This document shows positions 45,929 through 55,558 of a stretch of 64,000 nucleotides of DNA, one piece after another. The notes under the pieces were generated by a model. It was not told where the DNA came from, made no database searches, and saw nothing but the letters and a program-made list of their open reading frames with translations. The position numbers and the translations under genes were made by a program. Numbering within the stretch: position 1 is the first letter of the stretch; every line of letters begins with the position of its first letter. The DNA is from Spirobacillus cienkowskii (GTDB taxonomy: Bacteria > Bdellovibrionota_B > Oligoflexia > Silvanigrellales > Silvanigrellaceae), in assembly GCF_037081835.1 (NCBI RefSeq), contig NZ_CP146516.1, positions 1,015,501 to 1,079,500 of the forward strand, in the 5' to 3' direction.

Positions 45929-47344
45929 TTAAAAAAATTGAAGCAAACCAAAACTAAAGCCATAAGTGTTAAAGGGATTGAGCGTATAGGCTAAATCAAA
46001 CCTGAGCGCAACTCTGTTTACTTTTAATGGAATTATTCTAATACCTGTTCCAATACTTAAGCCTATCTTGTTAGAGAATAGCTCATTGAGGTTTGTGCTT
46101 GCATATCCTGCGTCAGAAAACAATGCATGCTGAATTGCAATGTACTGATTTATATAACTTGGTATGCGAAGTTCGATGTTGCTAAACCAACTAAAATTTC
46201 CTGAAAACTCGCCATCATAAAATCCGCGAATTTTGTCGAGGCCTCCAATATAATAATGCATTGTTTCAATTTCGCTTGTGTTTATGCTTATATTAGCACG
46301 AATTGCGAGATAAGATTGGCTTGGAAGAGGAATGTGAAAAGAGCCAATTTTTAAGTTTGAATTATAGTAAAGTAAGTTATTATTAATGGCATTGTAATTA
46401 TTTGTTAATTCTTTAGCTATTCCAACAGTTGTATCAAAAATAGTTGTTAAAACTAAACCATCAGACTTTAAATTATCATGATTAATTTTTCCAATAGTCA
46501 GCCTTGTTTGTAAAGAAAAAGCATCAATTTTTTTTGGAAAATTAAAATTGTTTACTTTATTAGTTGTATTTTCAGATTCAGAAAGTCCTTTTTCATCTGT
46601 ATAAATACTTGTGTATACAAATCCTAATCCAAGCATAAAAGAAGGATTTATTTTAAAATCAGAAAACATATTAATATTATTTTTATGATTTGTAAAAGAT
46701 CCTATAACCTTTCTTTGCTCGTTATATTTTTTAAAAACGTTGTTTTCAAGTGTTAGGTAAGTAACTATGTTAAATGGATAACCAAATACATTAGGGTTTC
46801 TAAAAAATAAATACGTCGAACAATTTTGACTTTTGCAGCCATATGTAAAATTTAGTGTATAGAATCTGCCAATAAAATTGGTATCAAACATTCCTAAAAG
46901 ATAATAAGAAACTCCACCACCAGATCCAAAAAGAACATAAGGTAATAAAGTCCATTTTTCATCAAATTCTAAGACAATATCGATTTTTTGGGGATTATCA
47001 ATAGATTTATATATTTTATATTGAATTGATAAAAAAATTTGCAAATTTTTTAAATTTTGTATTGAATTTTTTATTTTTTGATTTGTAAATGTCTCTCCTT
47101 CTTTAAAGTCGAAATTCAATAAAATAATATCATCACTGGTTCTATTGTTACCTTCTGTTTTAATAGAATTTATAGTTAAACCTTCTGCTTCTTCTGTAGT
47201 AAGTGTTTTTTGAAGAAAATTTTTGTTAGTCTCGTTGTATTCTGTAGCAAAAGTATTAAAATTAAAAGTTAACAATAAAAAAAATATTTTAATTATTACT
47301 TGTAATTTACGGTTTAGGATTTTATATATATAAATTAAAGACAC
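45929..47344 (-). CDS. Omp85-family outer-membrane barrel with one POTRA
   Basis: 471 aa. A signal peptide (about 1-34) is followed by one POTRA-like domain (TINSIKTEGNNRTSDDIIL...IDIVLEFDEKW, about 55-130) and a 16-strand-type barrel. The L6 motif RGFYDGEFSGN and the closing strand ending in LLQFF are Omp85 features. With a single POTRA it resembles TamA-like or patatin-associated members rather than BamA. The start is GTG at 47344 with only a distant AAGG. It follows the TetR gene by 17 bases. Confidence 0.85.
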   Translation of the reverse strand: MSLIYIYKILNRKLQVIIKIFFLLLTFNFNTFATEYNETNKNFLQKTLTTEEAEGLTINSIKTEGNNRTSDDIILLNFDFKEGETFTNQKIKNSIQNLKNLQIFLSIQYKIYKSIDNPQKIDIVLEFDEKWTLLPYVLFGSGGGVSYYLLGMFDTNFIGRFYTLNFTYGCKSQNCSTYLFFRNPNVFGYPFNIVTYLTLENNVFKKYNEQRKVIGSFTNHKNNINMFSDFKINPSFMLGLGFVYTSIYTDEKGLSESENTTNKVNNFNFPKKIDAFSLQTRLTIGKINHDNLKSDGLVLTTIFDTTVGIAKELTNNYNAINNNLLYYNSNLKIGSFHIPLPSQSYLAIRANISINTSEIETMHYYIGGLDKIRGFYDGEFSGNFSWFSNIELRIPSYINQYIAIQHALFSDAGYASTNLNELFSNKIGLSIGTGIRIIPLKVNRVALRFDLAYTLNPFNTYGFSFGLLQFF

Positions 47345-47361
47345 AGTTTGTAATTATTACC

Positions 47362-47961
47362 TTAAGTTTTTACTACTAAAAAATTAAGCATAGCCTCTTC
47401 ACTAAATTTTATGATATCATCGTAATTTTGAAAAACGCTTTCATCAAATAACCATTGTAAGGCTATTCCATCGATCATTGCAATAATCATACTTGCATAT
47501 TGATTTGCATCACCATTACGAAATACGCCAAGATTTATGCCATGTTGAATTATCATAGCAATTGAATTTCTAAATTTTGCATAATGGCTAGCAACTTCTT
47601 GACGCACTTTTTCTTTTTGATCGATTAATGTCCAAAAATCCATGTTTATTCTATAATATTCTCGTTTATTTTGCACAACACTTGCGCACATCCATACTGC
47701 ATTAGAAAGACGAGTTACGGGATCTGAGTTGATTTCTGTTGATTGCAGCAGTTTTTCAATATCACTACTAACATGATCTAAGACAGTCATCATTAAATCT
47801 TCTTTATTTAAAAAATAGTAATGAATAATTCCTTTTGATACATCGGCAACTTTAGCAACATCTTGCATTGAAAAATTGCTATATCCGTAACGAGTGATAC
47901 ATTCTATAGTTGCATTAATGATTTGAATTTTTCTTTCTGATGCGAGGTCGGAGCGGCTCAT
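47362..47961 (-). CDS. TetR-family regulator
   Basis: 199 aa. The helix-turn-helix lies at about residues 9-60 (IINATIECITRYGYSNFSM, then QDVAKVADVSKGIIHYYF). The C-terminal half is ligand-binding. ATG 47961 is chosen because AGGA lies 9 bases upstream; longer in-frame starts lack it. It is cotranscribed with the Omp85-like gene and may control it. The phrase SKGIIHYYFLNKEDL is typical of BetI-like members, but the ligand is unknown. Confidence 0.9.
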   Translation of the reverse strand: MSRSDLASERKIQIINATIECITRYGYSNFSMQDVAKVADVSKGIIHYYFLNKEDLMMTVLDHVSSDIEKLLQSTEINSDPVTRLSNAVWMCASVVQNKREYYRINMDFWTLIDQKEKVRQEVASHYAKFRNSIAMIIQHGINLGVFRNGDANQYASMIIAMIDGIALQWLFDESVFQNYDDIIKFSEEAMLNFLVVKT

Positions 47962-48105
47962 AATTTTAATTCCTGTATTTATCGTCAAATTCATATCTGG
48001 GAAGAACTGTGCGTCTTCCAAGAACCGAAATAGCTTAAGATGAAAGTATCGTGAGTCAAGTAAGTCAATAACATTTAAAGGAACTTAAGGTTTAAGGAAA
48101 GACAT

Positions 48106-49221
48106 ATGTACGATTTGCTTCAAGTCATGCAGCAAGATGGGTACCTGTCTTCAGGAGAACTTATTGCCTTAAGAAAAACTTGCAAAGAACTTGGCGAAAA
48201 TCCTGTTCGTATTTTGCGTTCATTAAATATCGCTTCGCCAGAACAAATTCAAGAATATCTACAAAGGTATTTTCGAGTCAACGCATTGGGCAATCAAGCA
48301 ATTTCAAAACTTGATGAAAGTTATCAAGCCTATGTTCCTATAGATCTTGCAATCCATTACAGTTGCTTTGGATTAGGAGAAGAAAATTCTGCAATATATA
48401 TTGCGATGGAAGACCCTTCCGATAGGGGGGCAATTCAACAATTGCGATTTTTTTTAAATAAAAGAATCATTGCGATTGCGGCAACTGTATATCAGCTTGC
48501 AGAAGGTCTTTCTAGAATTTACAGAGTCAGTATCCCAAATTTAAAATTGACAACAGTCATTGAGCGTTCTCGGGGAGTTATTGGTGGATTGCGCTATGAG
48601 ATCCCAATAGAAAGCCAATCTTTTAGCGTCAATAACAATGTTGCAGGAAATAATTTATCTCCTGATATGACTGCAGAAGTTGAAGATTTTGCAGAGTCAA
48701 GTATGCCGATACCAACTAAAAAATTGCAAAAACCACGCAATAATTCAAATGAAGAACCCTCTGCAGAAATTTCTGCCCCAGATTTAAATACTCCTGATTT
48801 ATTTAATACACCATCTGTTGAACCGTTAGAAGATTCAAGTAGCAGTGAAGTTGATTCATCAACAGGCTTATTAGCGGATGATATACCACCTGATAACATG
48901 TCACAAGACGACATTTTTGAAAGCAAACCTCAGGATTTTGATGAAACTTACATCTCTCAGATTTCGGCGCTTGCTAGTTCTGCACTTGTCAAAGTTTCAA
49001 TGATGTCCGATAAAAGTCAAGCAATTGAACTTATCAATAACTTGCTCGGTCCGTATCAACTTTCTGTGTCGCTTCTTGATGAAGCAAATTATCAGATTGT
49101 TGGCCAAGATTTTTCTGTACAGGGAAATTTAACGTCACGTGTTAGCAATAATCAAAACCCAATTGCGTATGCCATTGATCCAATTTTAAAATTAGTTTTA
49201 AAAATGAAAGAGTCTTCATAA
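48106..49221 (+). CDS. MshEN/GspE N-terminal-domain protein
   Basis: 371 aa. Residues 1-145 resemble the N-terminal domain of type II secretion/type IV pilus ATPases (LQVMQQDGYLSSGELIALRK ... IYIAMEDPSDRGAIQQL), a domain that in MshE binds c-di-GMP. No ATPase domain follows. Residues about 195-285 are an acidic, disordered linker, and the last 85 residues form a separate small domain. It heads a three-gene set with a chemoreceptor-like protein and a flagellin-like protein. Confidence 0.75.
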   Translation: MYDLLQVMQQDGYLSSGELIALRKTCKELGENPVRILRSLNIASPEQIQEYLQRYFRVNALGNQAISKLDESYQAYVPIDLAIHYSCFGLGEENSAIYIAMEDPSDRGAIQQLRFFLNKRIIAIAATVYQLAEGLSRIYRVSIPNLKLTTVIERSRGVIGGLRYEIPIESQSFSVNNNVAGNNLSPDMTAEVEDFAESSMPIPTKKLQKPRNNSNEEPSAEISAPDLNTPDLFNTPSVEPLEDSSSSEVDSSTGLLADDIPPDNMSQDDIFESKPQDFDETYISQISALASSALVKVSMMSDKSQAIELINNLLGPYQLSVSLLDEANYQIVGQDFSVQGNLTSRVSNNQNPIAYAIDPILKLVLKMKESS

Positions 49222-49263
49222 ATTTTATTAGTAAATCTTGCTTTTTATTTGTCGAGGTGATTT

Positions 49264-50895
49264 GTGGAAAATGATTTAAATAATGATAACACATCATTAT
49301 CAGCATCAGACTGCATGGCGTCTATGTTAAGCGCGCAGCGACAATTGATGATCTCAATTAGAAGGTTGAATGAACTTGTTGCGTTTTCTCAGAGCACAGA
49401 CATCGAGGCAGATAGGCAGTTTTTACTTGCATTACAAGGGCAATTTCGAAAAATTAGCGATAATGTTTCAAGTGTAACTGATAATTTAGGAAATCTACTA
49501 GAATTTAGAAAAACCAAAGATCGAGAAATACAAAGAGCATCTTTTAATTTAGACAATACACGACAAGCAATTGGTGAAAGCATCATCACTCTTAATGTCA
49601 CTTCTGATTACATTAGAGAAAGTATTGTGATGAGCCGTCATTCATTAGCAGAAACAAGAAAAACGGCAGATAGAAGTCGCGCATGGGGACGTCTTGGATC
49701 AGACCTATTGCATGATTTTAATACATTTCAAGATCAAACAGAGCAATTAACAGAAGTGGTTAAAAGTTGGGATGAATTGATGAGTAAAACCCAAGTATTG
49801 CAAAACGAGGTATTTCAGCATTCGCAAAATACCCGAGAAGCGATTCAGGGTGTCACCTCTGCCATGATTGGAGGGCGTGATCGGATGAATGCGGTGCAAG
49901 AAAAAATATCAATATTGGCAAATCGCGTTTCAGATATTGGAAGTATTATTGAAGTGATTGATGACATTTCAGAACAAACAAATTTACTCGCCCTGAATGC
50001 AAGTATCGAAGCAGCAAGAGCAGGAGATCAAGGAAAAGGGTTTGCTGTGGTTGCAGATGATATTCGTAAGCTTGCCGAAAGGTCGAGTACTGCTACACGA
50101 GATATTTATGATCGTATTGAAGCTATTCAAGAAGAGACTTCGGGGGCAATGGGAGCAATTCGTGAGGGGCATGATGTGATAGAAGCCGGGGTAAAAAAAG
50201 CAAATACCGCGGATTCATTGCTAAAAGAGCTACGCGAAAAAATTGGGCAATTATCAAGACAAGCAATAGGTTTGGACGATCAGCTAGGGACAGCTAAAAA
50301 TTTATGCGAAGGCAACAAATCACGCTCTCGTGAAATGTTTAGAACAATTAGAAAAATTACAGAGACAGGGACATTTGCTCGAGATTTGGTCAATCAAGTT
50401 GAAACAAGTTTAACGGGGATTGTTGCTGCAGGAACAAGTAGTTTGGCGGCAATTCAGCTGGAGATGAAAAAATTGCTAGAAATTGTGAATAGTTTAGAAC
50501 AGGCACAAAGTGTGATGCGACAAGTTCATGATTGGGTTCACCATGTTTCTGTCACTCTTGGAGAGGCGAAATCGGATTCTGAGGTGGCATCGAGTCAATG
50601 TTCAAGTGGTTTGCATCAAGTTGAGTTATCGTTCAAACATTTGGATACAGATCGATCCGCTTTGGAGTCTTTGCAGCAAGTTGGCAAAGATATTTCGAGT
50701 AACGTTGATAAAGTTGTTTTAGCGAGTGAGTATTTAAAGAATTTGCTTGCTGGCGGTGTTATGCTGCAAATTGGAACTCCTGGGCAGGTTCTTGTGCTGA
50801 AAGAAGATGGAAAATTTTCTGTCACAGATAGTTCTATGCCAACAAATAATTCAGAAGAAGGTGATGGAGACAAAGAATCTAAGGATGTTAATTAA
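49264..50895 (+). CDS. Soluble methyl-accepting chemotaxis-like protein
   Basis: 543 aa, almost all coiled coil. The signalling tip is clear: DISEQTNLLALNASIEAARAG and GKGFAVVADDIRKLAERS (about residues 235-280). There is no membrane helix, HAMP or periplasmic domain, so it is cytoplasmic and must sense through its helical N-terminal part or through partners. The GTG start has GAGGTGA upstream. The stop overlaps the next gene as TAATG. Confidence 0.88.
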   Translation: MENDLNNDNTSLSASDCMASMLSAQRQLMISIRRLNELVAFSQSTDIEADRQFLLALQGQFRKISDNVSSVTDNLGNLLEFRKTKDREIQRASFNLDNTRQAIGESIITLNVTSDYIRESIVMSRHSLAETRKTADRSRAWGRLGSDLLHDFNTFQDQTEQLTEVVKSWDELMSKTQVLQNEVFQHSQNTREAIQGVTSAMIGGRDRMNAVQEKISILANRVSDIGSIIEVIDDISEQTNLLALNASIEAARAGDQGKGFAVVADDIRKLAERSSTATRDIYDRIEAIQEETSGAMGAIREGHDVIEAGVKKANTADSLLKELREKIGQLSRQAIGLDDQLGTAKNLCEGNKSRSREMFRTIRKITETGTFARDLVNQVETSLTGIVAAGTSSLAAIQLEMKKLLEIVNSLEQAQSVMRQVHDWVHHVSVTLGEAKSDSEVASSQCSSGLHQVELSFKHLDTDRSALESLQQVGKDISSNVDKVVLASEYLKNLLAGGVMLQIGTPGQVLVLKEDGKFSVTDSSMPTNNSEEGDGDKESKDVN

Positions 50896-51815
50896 TGGGT
50901 TTAAGAATAATAAGTGGTTCAGGACCTGTTGACAAAGATTTATCTCAAACACAAAGTAACAGTAGCTATGGTTTAGAAAAACTTTCTATAAGCATTCAAA
51001 TTTTTGAAAAAGGGGTAGCTACTGTAGAACCGACGGTTTCTGAACAATTTTTAGCAAAAGCTCGTGAACTCAACCAATATAAACAAAATGCAAAGCATGG
51101 AACGCTATTAACGCAATTTGCAGTCTCGCAATTAAATATTTTATCAAATAGTATCAAAAGATTAAAAGAAGTTGTTGCCCAATCGTTGAATCCTGCTCTT
51201 TCTGATAAAGAACGAAGTTATTTGTTTGTTGAATATCAAGCCAATTATGACGATATCGTTAATGTGTCACAAAATTCTTATTTTATGCAACAGCAAATTT
51301 TTAATGTTCCAAATGAAGAAAATCTGCAAATTCAGTTTGAAATTGGGAATAATTTAAACAATAACGGTTCTGCTGCGCATATCATTGTAATAGAAAAATT
51401 AAATAAAATTAAAACATTTCCTCAGGATTTAGGTATTCCTTCTGTAAAAGATCTGATTTCTTCTGTAAGTGGAGTTGCGATTGAAGATGTGCTTGAGTAT
51501 TTTGATGTCAATAAAACTAATGAGTTGAGTACTGTTTTTGATATCGCTTGCATGCACTTGTTGGAATATCGTATAAATTTTGAAGAGCTAAATACCCGTT
51601 TTAATCTTGCTAATCAAGCAATCCAGGTTGCTTATGATAATGCAATTGCAGCGCATTCTACAATTGTAGATCTGGATTATGCAGCTGAGTTAACAAATTT
51701 AGCGAAGGCAAAAATATTGGTTCTCGCAAAAAATAGTTTAATTGTGCAGCGTCATGATTTAACAAAGCAAACAGTATTGACATTAATAGACAATTGTACA
51801 AAAAATAATAGCTAA
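50895..51815 (+). CDS. Divergent flagellin-like protein
   Basis: 306 aa. It starts MGLRI, like the flagellin at 44129, and can be aligned with it along the helical arms: LLTQFAVSQLNILSNSIKRL against the D1 segment with LLQTAEGGMNEIGNILTRL, KERSYLFVEYQANYDDI against NTERGFIHKEFNALKDEI, and IVDLDYAAELTNLAKAKIL against RDTDFAEESAKLAQSGIL. The hallmark SSGYRI...DDAAG part is lost. It overlaps the MCP gene stop, so it belongs to that operon. A minor filament, cap or sensory component is possible. Confidence 0.8.
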   Translation: MGLRIISGSGPVDKDLSQTQSNSSYGLEKLSISIQIFEKGVATVEPTVSEQFLAKARELNQYKQNAKHGTLLTQFAVSQLNILSNSIKRLKEVVAQSLNPALSDKERSYLFVEYQANYDDIVNVSQNSYFMQQQIFNVPNEENLQIQFEIGNNLNNNGSAAHIIVIEKLNKIKTFPQDLGIPSVKDLISSVSGVAIEDVLEYFDVNKTNELSTVFDIACMHLLEYRINFEELNTRFNLANQAIQVAYDNAIAAHSTIVDLDYAAELTNLAKAKILVLAKNSLIVQRHDLTKQTVLTLIDNCTKNNS

Positions 51816-52355
51816 TTACTGAATATTGACTTTGCTTGGATCAAAAAACTCCTTGTTAGTTTCTTTAGGCAAAATCTGAACTATTGGATAAAAATAATTA
51901 AGAGCCTTTTTTATAGCTGATCCACTTGGCAGGCGAGTGAAAGCTTTAACAGCTGCTTTGGCTAAAATATAATAACCTTTGGTGGTTTTGAGTAAATCTT
52001 CTGGAGAGAGTTCTTTAAATTTATAGTGAACCACTTTTTTTCCAAAATAATATAATTCTAATATTGTGATATTAAATTCGTTTTGATATATTTTTGTATT
52101 TAATAGAGAATTATTCTCTCTGTTTAATATAGTTTTTTGATTACTATGTAAACTTAATTGCAGCCAGTATCCTTGAATAAAAACAGTCACTGTTGTGTTA
52201 GAAGAATATATTTTATTAAAATCATTTTTTGGAAGTTTAGCGATTAAAAATTTAAACTTTCCTTTATGATCAAAGGCTGATTCAACTTTTGTGCCTTGAA
52301 AAATCTCTGTTGCAATTTCGGACGGACTTTTATTATTAAGTAGAGATGGTTTCAT
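51816..52355 (-). CDS. Unknown 179-aa protein
   Basis: Not recognised. No signal peptide. It has a beta-rich first half and a helical KTTKGYYILAKAAVKAF segment. It ends directly at the stop of the convergent flagellin-like gene. AAGGAAACA lies before the ATG. A role cannot be assigned. Confidence 0.65.
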   Translation of the reverse strand: MKPSLLNNKSPSEIATEIFQGTKVESAFDHKGKFKFLIAKLPKNDFNKIYSSNTTVTVFIQGYWLQLSLHSNQKTILNRENNSLLNTKIYQNEFNITILELYYFGKKVVHYKFKELSPEDLLKTTKGYYILAKAAVKAFTRLPSGSAIKKALNYFYPIVQILPKETNKEFFDPSKVNIQ

Positions 52356-52558
52356 TGCATTGTTTCCTTATTCTAAAGACAAAGTGCTTAAACTAAAATT
52401 CTTCTTGGAATAAAAAACGGAACAAAACATTTATAAAAACAGTTCTTCATATAACCGTGCATAACTTATTATTAATGTAAATTTGTGTTAAAATTTTGAC
52501 TGGTAAAAATTTGGACAGTTTAAAAAAACATTTTGAGTGCTTTTTTAACAAGTAATAG

Positions 52559-53674
52559 CTAAAAAATTGGGCACCTCCAACCAAAGGGATCTGGTTTTGT
52601 TCCTGTTTGAATACCGATGAGTTCATTTTTTAGATGCATTGTGACAGAGCCGGTTTGGCAATTATTGATTGATATTTTTTGTTCGCCATCGAGCATGGTA
52701 TGAACTGGTGATATGACAACAGCTGTGCCACACGCAAACATTTCGGTTAGTTTGCCGTTTTTGGCATCTTCAATAATTTGGTTAATTTCAATTCTTTTTT
52801 CTTCTACTTCGTAACCAAGATATTTAGCCAATTCAATAACAGAAGCTCGGGTTACACCATGTAAGATACTGCCAGTTAACATTGGTGTGATTATTTTTTG
52901 ATTGTAAACAAACATGACATTCATTGCTCCGGCTTCTTCAACGTAACGATGTTCAAAAGCATCCAGCCATAAAACCTGTTCGGCGCCTTTTTCTTTTGCG
53001 TCATTTAAAGACGGCAATGCGGCAGCATAATTTCCACCACACTTTGCTTCTCCCGCACCACCCAATGCGGCACGCGAAAAGTTTCTTTCAATATAAACAG
53101 AAACCCCTGTTTCATTGGTAAAATAGCTTTTTGCAGGGCTTGCGATAATAAAAAAACGATATGTTTCTGAGGCGCGGTAAGAGATGCCTTTGTCTAAAGA
53201 GATAAGTGATGGACGAATGTATAACGCACCAGGAGGCGGAAGGATCCAATCTTTCTCGGCTTTGACAAGCTCTTTAATACAATTGACAAATAGATCTTCT
53301 GGAAAAGGAATCATACTGAGTCGCGTTGCAGAGCGCGTCATGCGTTTTGCGTTTTGGTCTGGGCGAAATAAAAAAACTTCATTTTGGTTGCTAAGAGACT
53401 GATAGGCTTTAAGACCTTCAAAAATTGTTTGACCGTAATGAAAGACAACCGCGCTTGGGCACACAGAAAAAGATTTAAATTTTGTAATTTCGGGCACTTG
53501 CCAACCATTTTTCTGTGGATCATAATCACAAATTAGCATATGGTTTGTAGCGATTGAGCCAAATGGAATGTTATCGTTTGGTTTGGGAGGAGTTTTTTGT
53601 TCGTTTTTTGGTAATAAATTTTTTAAAATTTTATAGTTAGGGTTTTCAAGACTTGATTTAACAACTGAACTCAT
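52559..53674 (-). CDS. ilvE: Branched-chain amino acid aminotransferase (group II)
   Basis: 371-aa PLP enzyme for the last step of Leu/Ile/Val synthesis or the first of breakdown. It has the longer, eukaryote-like build: FHYGQTIFEGLKAYQ, RPSLISLDKG, then the PLP lysine in AKCGGNYAAAL, and VEEAGAMNVMFV. ATG 53674 has AAGGA 6 bases upstream; the frame continues 28 codons further without a better start. Monocistronic in this window. Confidence 0.94.
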   Translation of the reverse strand: MSSVVKSSLENPNYKILKNLLPKNEQKTPPKPNDNIPFGSIATNHMLICDYDPQKNGWQVPEITKFKSFSVCPSAVVFHYGQTIFEGLKAYQSLSNQNEVFLFRPDQNAKRMTRSATRLSMIPFPEDLFVNCIKELVKAEKDWILPPPGALYIRPSLISLDKGISYRASETYRFFIIASPAKSYFTNETGVSVYIERNFSRAALGGAGEAKCGGNYAAALPSLNDAKEKGAEQVLWLDAFEHRYVEEAGAMNVMFVYNQKIITPMLTGSILHGVTRASVIELAKYLGYEVEEKRIEINQIIEDAKNGKLTEMFACGTAVVISPVHTMLDGEQKISINNCQTGSVTMHLKNELIGIQTGTKPDPFGWRCPIF

Positions 53675-53837
53675 TTTTATTCCTTCATGAAGAATATTGC
53701 ATAAAATTTTTACATAAAAAGAAAACAGGGCGTCTAAACCCAATAAGCTGCTTATCATGTTTTTCTTTTTAAGTAATAGTTTTCACAATAATTTCTCTAT
53801 TTATAGCAGTGAGAGAAAAATTTTTAAGACGATTTGC

Positions 53838-53866
53838 TTGACAATAACTTTGAAGGTTGGCATACA
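53838..53866 (+). promoter_or_regulatory. Probable sigma-70 promoter of tRNA-Gln
   Basis: TTGACA (53838-53843) and CATACA (53861-53866) are 17 bases apart. The expected start, near 53873, is about 10 bases before the tRNA. Confidence 0.5.
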
Positions 53867-53882
53867 AGTCTCACTACCGAGT

Positions 53883-53957
53883 TGGGGCATCGACAAGTGG
53901 TAAGTCAACGGTTTTTGATACCGTCACTCCTAGGTTCGAATCCTAGTGCCCCAGCCA
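53883..53957 (+). tRNA. tRNA-Gln (anticodon TTG)
   Basis: 75 bases. The acceptor TGGGGCA pairs with TGCCCCA; the anticodon stem ACGGT/ACCGT encloses TTTTGAT, giving TTG at 53915-53917. The T arm is CCTAGGTTCGAATCCTAGT-like, and CCA is encoded. Reads CAA codons. Confidence 0.97.
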
Positions 53958-54012
53958 AATTTCCCATCTTATTTAACTTCAAATTTATTTAAATTAAAAA
54001 AATTAATGTATT

Positions 54013-54690
54013 TCATGACTTTTCGGTTTCAAACATGTAGCCCGCTCCACGAACAGTTTTAATAAATTTGCTGGAAAGTCCATCTTCAATTTTAGAGCGC
54101 AATCTTTTGATATGAACATCAATAATATTGGAGTCAGTATCATAGCTAACGTTCCAAAGTTTTTCTAAAATTTCACACCTTGATAATACAAATCCACGAT
54201 TTTGAATAAGCAAAGAAAGTAAACTAAATTCTTTGGGGGTAAGGTGAATCGTGTTTCCGTTACGAATTAATTTATGTTGATTCAAATCAATTTCTAGATC
54301 TTTTATTTTTATATACTTTTTTTGAATGCATTTATTTCTCCGGGAAATGGTATTCAGTCTTGCAATAAGTTCTAAAAAAGAAAACGGTTTAGTTAAGTAA
54401 TCATCAGCTCCAAGGTTTAAACTTAAAATTTTATCTTCAACACAATGACAAGCGGAAATAATTATAAGAAAAGAGTGAGTGTTAATATCTCTAAATTGTT
54501 TTAAATATTTCCAGTGATTATTTTCATTTGCAGGTATTTCTAATATTATAAAATCATAGATAGAGTTTTGTGGCTTAAGCAAACCTTCCTGGATTAAAGC
54601 TTCAGTATCAACTACATAACCCCTTTCCGTTAAACCTTTTTTTAAAAATAAGCCCGATTTTATAGATTCCTCAATTATCAAGACTTTCAT
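54013..54690 (-). CDS. OmpR-family response regulator with altered phosphosite, no kinase nearby
   Basis: 225 aa. Receiver domain (1-115) plus winged-helix DNA-binding domain (about 125-222, with LTPKEFSLLSLLIQN and SNIIDVHIKRLRSKI). The phosphoacceptor Asp is replaced: the beta3 end reads YDFIILE51 where the family has D. The acidic pocket reads IIEES, S79 and K101 are kept, and the LPGxDG loop is lost. It may act without phosphorylation or be constitutively active. No histidine kinase is in the window. Confidence 0.88.
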   Translation of the reverse strand: MKVLIIEESIKSGLFLKKGLTERGYVVDTEALIQEGLLKPQNSIYDFIILEIPANENNHWKYLKQFRDINTHSFLIIISACHCVEDKILSLNLGADDYLTKPFSFLELIARLNTISRRNKCIQKKYIKIKDLEIDLNQHKLIRNGNTIHLTPKEFSLLSLLIQNRGFVLSRCEILEKLWNVSYDTDSNIIDVHIKRLRSKIEDGLSSKFIKTVRGAGYMFETEKS

Positions 54691-54963
54691 TTGTTAATTC
54701 CTTAACTTTTAATTTACTTATTGTTCTTTGTTATCAATATTCATTTTTTATTGAGTTAATGAAAACAATAAATAAACTAGCTATTTTAAATTAAAAGATC
54801 AATAATGATATTTGATAATATATTAAATAATTTCTTTTTATTATTTATTAGAGTTTCTTTAGGGCTTTAATTTGCTTATTATGTAATAATTTTTTAATCA
54901 TAGTTCAGTATTTTGTTTTATGCAATTAAACATTTTAATATAATTATTTCATATAAATTAAAA

Positions 54964-55533
54964 TTATATATTAATAGCTAAATTTATAGCCATTAATTGC
55001 GTATTTTGAGTAACTCCAAAGGTTCCATATAATTCGTAACCACTTATCAATTGATAACCTACAAGTAGTTCTCCTCCAAAAGTTAATTGATTAGTTTTGC
55101 GGTCGGGATTAAATAGCTCAATCATTTCATTGCCAGTTAGAAAGCGAATAGACGTAAAAATATTTTTATTTTTAGGTGTTTGTAGTCCAATAAAAGCATA
55201 AGTATTTATTATTCTGTTAATATTTTTATTAGACATATTATGAATTGAGGTAAGAAATTTGACACCAAGTTCTGGAAGTAAGTCAATATTGCCATTAATT
55301 ACAGTTGGCTTCCAAATAAAGTCGCCGCCAGCCGATAAAAAATAACCTCCTCCGCTGCCAGTAATGGCGTCAAGACCAATTCTTGGGGAAATAAGAAAAG
55401 AGTGATTTGTTCCTGAGCTTGTTTTTAAATGTTCGGATTTATAATAATTATCGTTTGATTTAGCGAATATCGAATTATTAAAAAAAATTAAGAAAAACTG
55501 GCATATTAAAAGAGATAATATTCTAAAATTCAT
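54964..55533 (-). CDS. Small outer-membrane beta-barrel protein
   Basis: 189 aa with a signal peptide (1-24). The mature part alternates beta strands (FGGELLVGYQLISGYELYGTFG). It resembles the C-terminal barrel of the protein at 56926: both share a YxFxG...GGEL-VGY...GTFG/FGSY...IELxxNx pattern. Family not recognised; a small OprX-type barrel of eight strands is likely. It starts 25 bases before the gene at 55559 ends (minus strand order: 55559 gene first). Confidence 0.7.
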   Translation of the reverse strand: MNFRILSLLICQFFLIFFNNSIFAKSNDNYYKSEHLKTSSGTNHSFLISPRIGLDAITGSGGGYFLSAGGDFIWKPTVINGNIDLLPELGVKFLTSIHNMSNKNINRIINTYAFIGLQTPKNKNIFTSIRFLTGNEMIELFNPDRKTNQLTFGGELLVGYQLISGYELYGTFGVTQNTQLMAINLAINI

Positions 55534-55558
55534 AAATTACTCCATATTTATTAAAATG

